The notes beneath the pieces were generated by a model. That model did not search any database, was not told the DNA's origin, and worked only from the letters and a program-made list of their open reading frames with translations. DNA of 6,072 nt, from positions 1-6,072 of the forward strand of contig DAHZZC010000291.1 of the NCBI GenBank assembly GCA_027435495.1. The letters run 5' to 3'. The DNA is from Planctomycetales bacterium (GTDB lineage Bacteria > Planctomycetota > Planctomycetia > Isosphaerales > Isosphaeraceae). Positions 1 through 4,435 of the stretch are shown here, piece by piece (within the stretch, counting starts at the first letter, position 1; each line of letters starts with the position of its first letter). The translations under genes were made by a program, and so were the position numbers.

Positions 1-413
1 CTAGGAAGAGATTCGAATTCAACAGCGAGATCCAGCCCAAAATGTTCAGCAATGAGATCAAGATCATCATTGCTGACATTTCCGGCGACACATATAAGCC
101 AGCACGCGAACATATCGGAACTAGCATCGAGGCGATGACCGTTCAACGCCAGAAATGTGTCGGTGGCGATGAGAGCCGTTCGCTTATTACCGTCCTGGAA
201 GGCTTGGGCCTGAGAGATGCCCACAGCCAAGCGTGTTGCCAGCGACACGACGTCTGCACCCGGGTCGTAGCAAGCCAAGTGCTGGAGTCGATGCAGGGCA
301 GAATCTAGCAGGTGGGGTCGCAGGAGAGGAGCGGGTGAGGTGCCAACCTGCGTCATGACGCTATCATGAAGCGCGACAACTTCGTCGACACTAAGATAAG
401 ACAGGTTGACCAC
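1..413 (-). CDS. doc: Doc/Fic-family (death-on-curing) toxin, 3' end outside window
   Basis: The protein belongs to the Fic/Doc fold. Doc kinases inactivate EF-Tu by phosphorylation, and Fic relatives transfer AMP. What is visible: an N-terminal SYLSVDEVVALHD block (about residues 5-17), typical of Doc proteins; the core motif AFQDGNKRTAL at about residues 71-81; and FLALNG at about 87-92, the usual sequel to that motif. The core normally begins with His (HxFxDGNKR). Here codon 70 is CAA, so Gln stands at that position. The GTG start at 413 is chosen because it precedes the conserved N-terminus closely. The frame is closed upstream by a TGA, and no good Shine-Dalgarno is seen, so translational coupling to the ORF ending 8 nt upstream is likely. 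The frame is still open at the left edge after 137 codons, close to normal Doc length, so few residues should be missing. GC is near 50% in places, well below the neighbours. Family assignment is firm; activity is uncertain because of the Gln. Confidence 0.85.
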   Translation of the reverse strand, partial: MVNLSYLSVDEVVALHDSVMTQVGTSPAPLLRPHLLDSALHRLQHLACYDPGADVVSLATRLAVGISQAQAFQDGNKRTALIATDTFLALNGHRLDASSDMFACWLICVAGNVSNDDLDLIAEHFGLDLAVEFESLP

Positions 414-421
414 AGCAATGA

Positions 422-607
422 TCAACGACCCGACAGCAGGAGGCACCCAGATTCGTTGTGCTTCCAACGAGCATTGAAGATTTTGAGAACTTCAGGGCGC
501 ACCTGAGGATTCGCCTTGCGCTCGCAAGACTCTTGTGCACCCACCTGTCCGGCCGGGCGCGCAGGAATTCGCGGCTCGATCTCTCGATTGAGGTGCTTGA
601 GAGTCAT
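422..607 (-). CDS. 61-aa protein upstream of doc, candidate antitoxin of unknown family
   Basis: I do not recognise this protein. It starts MTLKHLNREIEPRIPARP and ends with a basic and polar tail. The middle (PQVRPEVLKIFNARWKH, about residues 35-51) could form a helix. No Phd/YefM, AbrB or ribbon-helix-helix signature can be seen. The start at 607 is well supported: a full AGGAGG lies 5 nt upstream (613-618), and a sigma70-like promoter at 677-705 would give a leader of about 60 nt. The frame is open further upstream (ATG at 751, with AGGAG before it), giving 109 residues, but that start lies upstream of the promoter. The stop is 8 nt before the doc start, the usual spacing and order for an antitoxin-toxin operon. 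The antitoxin role is inferred from position only. Confidence 0.6.
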   Translation of the reverse strand: MTLKHLNREIEPRIPARPAGQVGAQESCERKANPQVRPEVLKIFNARWKHNESGCLLLSGR

Positions 608-612
608 GTTGT

Positions 613-618
613 CCTCCT
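613..618 (-). promoter_or_regulatory. Strong Shine-Dalgarno (AGGAGG) of the antitoxin candidate
   Basis: On the minus strand, AGGAGG is followed by 5 nt (ACAAC) and the ATG at 607. This is the best ribosome-binding site in the window, and it decides for the 61-residue start over the 109-residue alternative. Confidence 0.75.
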
Positions 619-676
619 GTCGAGGCTCAGGGACAAAGTCACCGGTCTCGACTGAACCATAGGTCACAGGAGTTGG

Positions 677-705
677 ATTATCCACTGCGCCGTCCTCATT
701 GTCAA
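677..705 (-). promoter_or_regulatory. Sigma70-like promoter of the toxin-antitoxin module
   Basis: On the minus strand there is a perfect TTGACA (-35, 700-705), a spacer of exactly 17 nt, and GATAAT (-10, 677-682; 5 of 6 consensus bases). Transcription would start near 670, giving a leader of about 60 nt before the 61-residue ORF. It would drive the antitoxin candidate and doc independently of the packaging genes upstream. No convincing operator palindrome was found next to it. Confidence 0.6.
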
Positions 706-719
706 GCGACAACGATCCA

Positions 720-818
720 TCATTCAGTCGGTCCAGATCGGCTCTCCTCATCAGTCTCCTGGAGAGATTCAAATCTCGTACCCATTTCGCTCGCCGATTC
801 TCCGCCCCGTAACCCCAT
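720..818 (-). CDS. 32-aa ORF directly after the large terminase, possibly a truncated gene start
   Basis: The ORF starts with MGLRGGESASEMGTRF and ends in GPTE, 24 nt after the terminase stop, with a GGAG upstream of its ATG. In tailed-phage packaging clusters the gene after the large terminase is normally the portal, and portal proteins often begin in a similar MGL style. This piece stops after 32 codons, just before the promoter of the doc module. It may be the severed 5' end of a portal gene, a genuine tiny gene, or noise. No function can be assigned. Confidence 0.25.
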   Translation of the reverse strand: MGLRGGESASEMGTRFESLQETDEESRSGPTE

Positions 819-842
819 CGTGGCCGCTCCGATCCGCTCGTG

Positions 843-2297
843 TCACCGCACCGACCAGTCCCGCAGGTCGAGCGTTCGGAGCGGGGCTGGCTCCACGCGT
901 CCCTCGGGGAACGTCGCGCGGACGGCGCCCCGAAGCGAGTCGATGGCCTCCTCGGCGGGGTGCTGGGGATCGGCCGGTACGTCGAGGATCTCGCCGGCGC
1001 GCTCGGCGCGTCGGTAGGTTTTAAAACTCTCGATGAGGAATCGGGATCGAGGATGGATCCAGAGGTCGGGATCGCGTGGAGGTGCCCCGAGCAGGATCTC
1101 GACCTGATCGAGCCCCTCCAGCACCCGATGGACGGGCCAGCACTCGGTGATCCGGTCGCCGAGGACGCGGGCAAACTCGCCCCGAGCCGCCGGGCCGATC
1201 CCACTTCGGGCCGTCGCGGCCGGATCGAGGTAGACCCGATCGAGCCGCCCGCCGCAGAGCCGGTGTGCCACCTCCTTGATGGCTGTCGCGTTGTCGGCGC
1301 TGGTTCGGTCCACAGCGTAATAATCGCCGAAGACCGAGAGGATCCGCCGGACGCCCCCACCCGACGGCCCCGCGTCTCGCTCGCGGACCTGAAAGAACAG
1401 CGCCCCGACGTGCCGGGAGAGCCCGCAATCGATCGCCACCCGGACCGGCAGCCCGGGAACGTACTCGGCCCGATCGGCGACGTGCCGCGCCTCGCTGAAC
1501 GTAGGGAACCGCGCCGCCGCCGAGGTGTCCACGATCTCCGCATGAAGCTCCTGATCGCCGAGCCGGGTCCCCTGGTACATCGCCGCAATCTCGTTGATGA
1601 ATTCGGGCGCCAGGTGCCGGGCGTTGGCAAACGTCGTCTCGCGGGTTGTCCGTGTGGTCGGATCGCCGAGGATGCGGGTCAGAAGCTTGATCGGCTTCGG
1701 CGTGGTGGTGACGATCGCCCGTGGGCGCTCGCCCAGCCGAAGGCAGAGCAGGACCGTCTCCCACATCCGCCGGGGATGCCGCCAGGCACACAGCTCGTCG
1801 CACCAGAGCCGATCGAACTGCAACCCCCGGGCACGCTCGGGCTGATCGGCCGACAGGCAAAGCGCGATGGCCCCATTCGGCCAGACGAGCCGGCGCTTCG
1901 AGGGCTCGTACCGGGGCCGGTTCCAGGGCGGGGCGATCGTGAGAAGCCCGCTCGGCCCCTGGATCATGGTGTCGCGATAGTCGGCCGCCGTCGCGGCGAC
2001 CAGCCCGATCCGCCGGGCCTCGCCCGACTCCGCCCAGCGCCGGACCAACTCGGCAGCGGTCCGCGTCTTTCCGGCCGCTCGCCCGCCGAGCAACAGCCAG
2101 GTCCGCCAGTCTCCCTCCGGTGGCCGCTGGGCCGGTCGGGCGCGGGCATGGACCGTGCATTCACCCGGCGGAAGGCCACACGAGCACCCGTCGGCAAACC
2201 AGTCCCAGGGCGATCGATCGTCGGGGCCCTTCGACCTCGGGACTAGCGACTTCTCGAGCGCCGCGATCCGACGCGCGGTCTTCAGCAAGCTGGGCAC
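843..2297 (-). CDS. terL: Phage terminase large subunit (packaging ATPase-nuclease)
   Basis: This is the motor that pumps phage-type DNA into a prohead and cuts it. The ATPase domain has a Walker A GGRAAGKTR at residues 71-79. A family-typical stretch, YEPSKRRLVWPNGA (130-143), leads through SADQPERARG to Walker B LWCDE (164-168, D167 and E168). The coupling motif TTTPKP is at 197-202. The nuclease domain (RNase H-like) shows candidate metal-binding acids D290 (VAIDCG), D358 (VYLDPAATARSGIGPAARGE) and D453 (AIDSLRGAVRATFPEG). This is the Terminase_6/COG5323-type arrangement also found in gene-transfer-agent clusters. At 484 residues it is full length, with all key motifs intact. The start is GTG at 2297, with GGAG 9 nt upstream. 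The upstream neighbour is the IS-broken small ORF ending 36 nt before it. No portal gene follows. An antisense frame is open for 468 codons and is a GC-driven shadow. Confidence 0.93.
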   Translation of the reverse strand: MPSLLKTARRIAALEKSLVPRSKGPDDRSPWDWFADGCSCGLPPGECTVHARARPAQRPPEGDWRTWLLLGGRAAGKTRTAAELVRRWAESGEARRIGLVAATAADYRDTMIQGPSGLLTIAPPWNRPRYEPSKRRLVWPNGAIALCLSADQPERARGLQFDRLWCDELCAWRHPRRMWETVLLCLRLGERPRAIVTTTPKPIKLLTRILGDPTTRTTRETTFANARHLAPEFINEIAAMYQGTRLGDQELHAEIVDTSAAARFPTFSEARHVADRAEYVPGLPVRVAIDCGLSRHVGALFFQVRERDAGPSGGGVRRILSVFGDYYAVDRTSADNATAIKEVAHRLCGGRLDRVYLDPAATARSGIGPAARGEFARVLGDRITECWPVHRVLEGLDQVEILLGAPPRDPDLWIHPRSRFLIESFKTYRRAERAGEILDVPADPQHPAEEAIDSLRGAVRATFPEGRVEPAPLRTLDLRDWSVR

Positions 2298-2333
2298 GGC
2301 GGTGTTCTCCGGGGACGAGCGGAAGTTGTCGAT

Positions 2334-2552
2334 TCACGAAGCGATCGACCCGAGGATTCCGGTCTCGATCCCGTATCGCAGGAGTGCGCAATACGACCTG
2401 GTTCGCCTCGGCCTTGATCCGGGTTCCATGAGAAGAATCTGGCCGGAGCCCTGCTGCTGCCAGACGAGCCAGGGCAAGCCATCCAATTCTCGCAGCGTCC
2501 CGTTCTGGATCGAGACGCAATCGGCAGATGAGGTGTCCGCCGTCTGCGGCGG
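2334..2552 (-). pseudogene. 3' fragment of IS-interrupted small ORF between terminase genes
   Basis: This is a 72-codon stretch, from the codon next to the IS to a TGA at 2334-2336, with no start codon at its head. It reads ...RELDGLPWLVWQQQGSGQ... and ends YGIETGILGSIAS. Hand-counted GC3 is about 76% in this frame, against about 56% in the overlapping frame that also stays open, so this frame is the likelier coding one. The stop lies 36 nt before the terminase GTG, consistent with a co-transcribed gene. It joins in frame with 3541-3618 if the whole 2553-3540 segment is removed. The protein family is not recognised, so its job in packaging is unknown. Confidence 0.5.
2537..2552. repeat. Perfect 6-bp hairpin abutting the IS left end
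   Basis: CCGCCG, a 4-nt loop (TCTG) and CGGCGG form a GC-only stem whose last base touches the CTAG at the IS end. There is no T-run, so it is not a convincing terminator. It lies inside the interrupted ORF and may have been a structural feature of the insertion target. Confidence 0.45.
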
Positions 2553-2571
2553 CTAGGGCCTGTCTGGCAAT
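2553..2571 (+). repeat. Left terminal inverted repeat of the IS
   Basis: CTAGGGCCTGTCTGGCAAT matches the reverse complement of the right end at 18 of 19 positions, with the single mismatch at position 15. Confidence 0.9.
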
Positions 2572-2583
2572 ATGTCTTTTGCG

Positions 2584-2589
2584 TATAAT
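2584..2589 (+). promoter_or_regulatory. Putative -10 box of the transposase gene
   Basis: A perfect TATAAT lies in an AT-rich patch just inside the left IS end, 51 nt before the transposase ATG. No good -35 hexamer is found 16-18 nt upstream (the best is the TGTCTG region inside the inverted repeat), so the promoter would be weak, as is common for IS elements. Confidence 0.4.
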
Positions 2590-2640
2590 TTAATGTGTCC
2601 GTGTCCTGAGGGTGGAGCTTTCCGACGGGAGCCCTCTCTG

Positions 2641-3522
2641 ATGCCCCGCTATGAGGTCACCGACTCCCAGTGGAACCGGATCGCCTACTTCTTTCCCCAC
2701 CCGACTCACTGGGCTGGGGCTGGTCCGCCTTGGCATCCGCACCGCCCCTTGGTCAACGGCATCCTCTGGCATCTCCACACGGGGGCGCCGTGGCGCGATG
2801 TGCCACCGCGTTATGGCCCCTGGCAAACGGTCTACGATCGCTTCAACTTGTGGCGCAAGGACGGGACCTGGTCGAGAATCCTCACCACGTTGCTCGACCA
2901 ATTGGACGATGCCGGTCGGATCAGTCGAGAACTCTGGTGTATCGATGCGTCGGTCATTCGCGCCAGCCGTGCGGCTGCGGGGGCGCGGCGGGAGCCGATC
3001 GAAGGCCGCGCACTGGGCGGAAACAGGGCGACGCAACTCAAAGAGCCACAAGATCATGCGCTCGGACGCTCGCGGGGCGGCTTCGGGACCAAGGTGCATC
3101 TGATCTGTGATCGTCATGGGATTGTGCTGGCGGTCTTCGTCACGCCGGGCCAACAACATGAGTCGACGGCGTTCGAGGCGGTCATGGAACGAGTGGCCTT
3201 GTCGCGAGTGAAGGGTCGCCGGCGTTGGCCCAAACAGTTAGCCGGGGACAAGGGCTACAGCTACCCACGCATCCGCCTCTGGTGCTCCAAGCGATGCATC
3301 AAGGCCGTGATCCCGACGCGGTCGGACCAACCGCGGGACGAGAACTTCGACGTAGCGACCTACCGACAACGGAATATCATCGAGCGGGTCGTCAATTGGT
3401 ACAAGGACTGCCGCGCTCTGGGAACCCGATACGATAAACTCGCGGTCGACTACGTTGCTCTTTGGATGGTCGCAATGATCGAAAGGATTCTACATATGAA
3501 GCCTCCCAGGCAAAATACCTAA
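2641..3522 (+). CDS. IS5-family DDE transposase
   Basis: This protein cuts and rejoins the IS ends. It has 293 residues from the ATG at 2641, which has GGGAG 8 nt upstream and begins with MPRYEVTDSQW, matching the usual start of IS5 transposases. An in-frame ATG at 2572 would add 23 residues that do not look like the family. The N-terminal domain (residues 5-75) has the characteristic NGILWHLHTGAPWRDVPPRYGPWQTVYDRF. The catalytic triad is D102 (CIDASVIRA), D203 (AGDKGYSY) and E249 (NIIERVVNWYKDCRALGTRYDK). The ...GRSRGGFGTKVHL... segment before the second Asp is also typical. It is one continuous frame, with no programmed frameshift needed. It ends 18 nt from the right terminus and appears functional. 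Confidence 0.95.
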   Translation: MPRYEVTDSQWNRIAYFFPHPTHWAGAGPPWHPHRPLVNGILWHLHTGAPWRDVPPRYGPWQTVYDRFNLWRKDGTWSRILTTLLDQLDDAGRISRELWCIDASVIRASRAAAGARREPIEGRALGGNRATQLKEPQDHALGRSRGGFGTKVHLICDRHGIVLAVFVTPGQQHESTAFEAVMERVALSRVKGRRRWPKQLAGDKGYSYPRIRLWCSKRCIKAVIPTRSDQPRDENFDVATYRQRNIIERVVNWYKDCRALGTRYDKLAVDYVALWMVAMIERILHMKPPRQNT

Positions 3523-3540
3523 TTGTCAGACAGGCCCTAG
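3522..3540 (-). repeat. Right terminal inverted repeat of the IS
   Basis: Read on the minus strand this is CTAGGGCCTGTCTGACAAT, matching the left end at 18 of 19 positions. It starts directly after the transposase stop codon. Confidence 0.9.
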
Positions 3541-3618
3541 CCGATTGACGGCCGCCTGAGGTTCGGCCGCGCGATGGAGCGTGAGCTGTTCGTCCCTGAA
3601 TTCGGCAATCATGCTCAT
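3541..3618 (-). pseudogene. 5' fragment of IS-interrupted small ORF between terminase genes
   Basis: A frame starts at ATG 3618 (a second ATG is at 3612), reads MSMIAEFRDEQLTLHRAAEP, and runs 26 codons to the IS end. Third-position GC is about 73%, similar to the neighbouring genes. It begins 77 nt after the small-terminase stop in the same orientation. No clear Shine-Dalgarno is seen. Joined to 2334-2552 with all of 2553-3540 removed, it makes a continuous 98-codon ORF. If one CTAG copy is kept, the frame instead enters the less coding-like alternative. The product is not recognised. Confidence 0.45.
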
Positions 3619-3695
3619 CGGGACGCCCGACGAGCGGCCGGGCCCCTGGTCCCGGCCTGCCTCGATCGGCGTCCGAATTGATTGGTGCCTACCCC

Positions 3696-4088
3696 CTACC
3701 TGTCCAACGCCCGCACCTCCGTCTGCCGGAGGCGGCGCTCGACCGCCGCCAGTCGGCGCTCCATCGTCGCGTAGTCCGTGATGGTGAGCATCTCTGAGAG
3801 CACCGCGCGCGAGGCCTGGAGGCGGACCGATTCGCTCTCGGCCTCCTTCGAGAGCCGTGTGATCTCCTCGGCTGCCTGAATCGCATGCTCGGTCAGCCGG
3901 CCGATCGCCCGGTCAATCAACCGGGCCCGGATCTGATCGACCGCCTTCAGGACCTCGGGCATTCGCGCCCAGGCGTATGCCGTCTGCCTCGGGACGCCAT
4001 TTTCCTTCGCCCATGCGCCGGCTCTTATTCCCATTGCGAGCGAAAGCGCCAGACGCGCCTTCTGATTCTCGTTGTTCCGCTTGGACAT
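3696..4088 (-). CDS. Small terminase-like HTH protein
   Basis: This 130-residue, largely helical protein would recognise packaging-initiation DNA and hand it to the large subunit. Residues about 22-43 (AGAWAKENGVPRQTAYAW) form a helix-turn-helix of the homeodomain-like kind used by small terminase subunits. The rest (about 45-128) is long amphipathic helix, ending in a likely coiled coil (MERRLAAVERRLRQ) suited to ring oligomerisation. The ATG at 4088 is chosen because the sequence becomes protein-like there. Upstream the frame stays open to 4502, but that part crosses the spacer and is not coding-like. No strong Shine-Dalgarno is seen. It is the first gene of the leftward packaging operon. 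The role rests on HTH plus context with terL; another phage DNA-binding regulator is possible. Confidence 0.72.
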   Translation of the reverse strand: MSKRNNENQKARLALSLAMGIRAGAWAKENGVPRQTAYAWARMPEVLKAVDQIRARLIDRAIGRLTEHAIQAAEEITRLSKEAESESVRLQASRAVLSEMLTITDYATMERRLAAVERRLRQTEVRALDR

Positions 4089-4435
4089 CGGGATGGCCGC
4101 CGATGCACCATGCTCGGTTCTCGACCCGGTGCAGAAGGTCGGCCGGCTCGCCCTCGAAGGGCGCACGAAGGGACTATAAATAATATGCCTCACCCGAGCA
4201 AAAAACGGAAAAGTCCCCGGCCATTTTCCCAGCATTCCATTCAGGCCGTTTCTCTGAAACTCTTGGCGCCTCTTGCGATACGCGTTTGCCACATTTTTCC
4301 GCCCTGTCACAAGAGACGGGCTTCGATCCTGCGAGCGCAAACGGTCCGGGTGTTCGCACGGCGGGCCGTCGTGGGTAAGCTGGAGCCGCCGGGAAGCCGG
4401 TTCGACCCCTCCAACCTCGACGACGGTCCATCCTC
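4089..4435. other. Gene-free divergent spacer between packaging operon and uvrA
   Basis: This 347-bp spacer should hold the leftward promoter of the packaging genes and the rightward promoter of uvrA. It has a distinctly AT-rich patch at about 4174-4310 (including TATAAATAATAT at 4176-4187) in an otherwise GC-rich setting. I found no promoter with both boxes convincing on either strand, and no tRNA. Long frames cross it on both strands, but they lack coding character. Confidence 0.6.
4200..4229 (-). terminator. Weak terminator-like hairpin with T-run
   Basis: On the minus strand GGAAAA, an 11-nt loop and TTTTCC are followed by G and six Ts. The stem is only 6 bp, mostly A-T, and no leftward gene lies upstream of it, so it may only insulate or be chance. 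Confidence 0.25.

Larger units (their letters stand above)
2553..3540 (+). mobile_element. IS5-family insertion sequence (IS427-like), about 0.98 kb
   Basis: A single DDE transposase gene is enclosed by terminal inverted repeats of 19 bp with one mismatch (left 2553-2571, right 3522-3540). Both ends carry CTAG. Because CTAG is palindromic, the true tip cannot be fixed by eye. Three readings are possible: a TA duplication with the element at 2556-3537, a CTAG duplication with the element at 2557-3536, or CTAG being part of the element with no duplication. The size fits the IS5 family, whose members favour short TA-centred targets. The transposase is intact and the repeats nearly identical, suggesting a recent and possibly active copy. 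It lies antisense to the packaging operon, between its small and large terminase genes. Confidence 0.92.

Noticed and set aside
42..308. 88-codon plus-strand frame
   Set aside because: It is antisense to the Doc-family gene, whose family motif is clear.
422..1630. 402-codon minus-strand frame overlapping the terminase
   Set aside because: Its first two thirds are Arg/Ser-rich shadow of terL in another frame. Only the end (from 607) has a ribosome-binding site, a promoter and gene-like context.
840..2246. 468-codon open frame on the plus strand
   Set aside because: It is fully antisense to terL, which carries every expected catalytic motif. The plus frame is low-complexity Arg/Pro/Gly text typical of shadows in GC-rich DNA.
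2161..2520. 119-codon minus-strand frame overlapping the start of terL
   Set aside because: It overlaps terL by more than 130 nt, and its third-position GC is lower than that of the neighbouring frame ending at 2334.
4340..4425. tRNA gene suggested by GGTTCGA
   Set aside because: Only part of the T stem pairs, and no 7-bp acceptor stem, D arm or anticodon arm can be matched.
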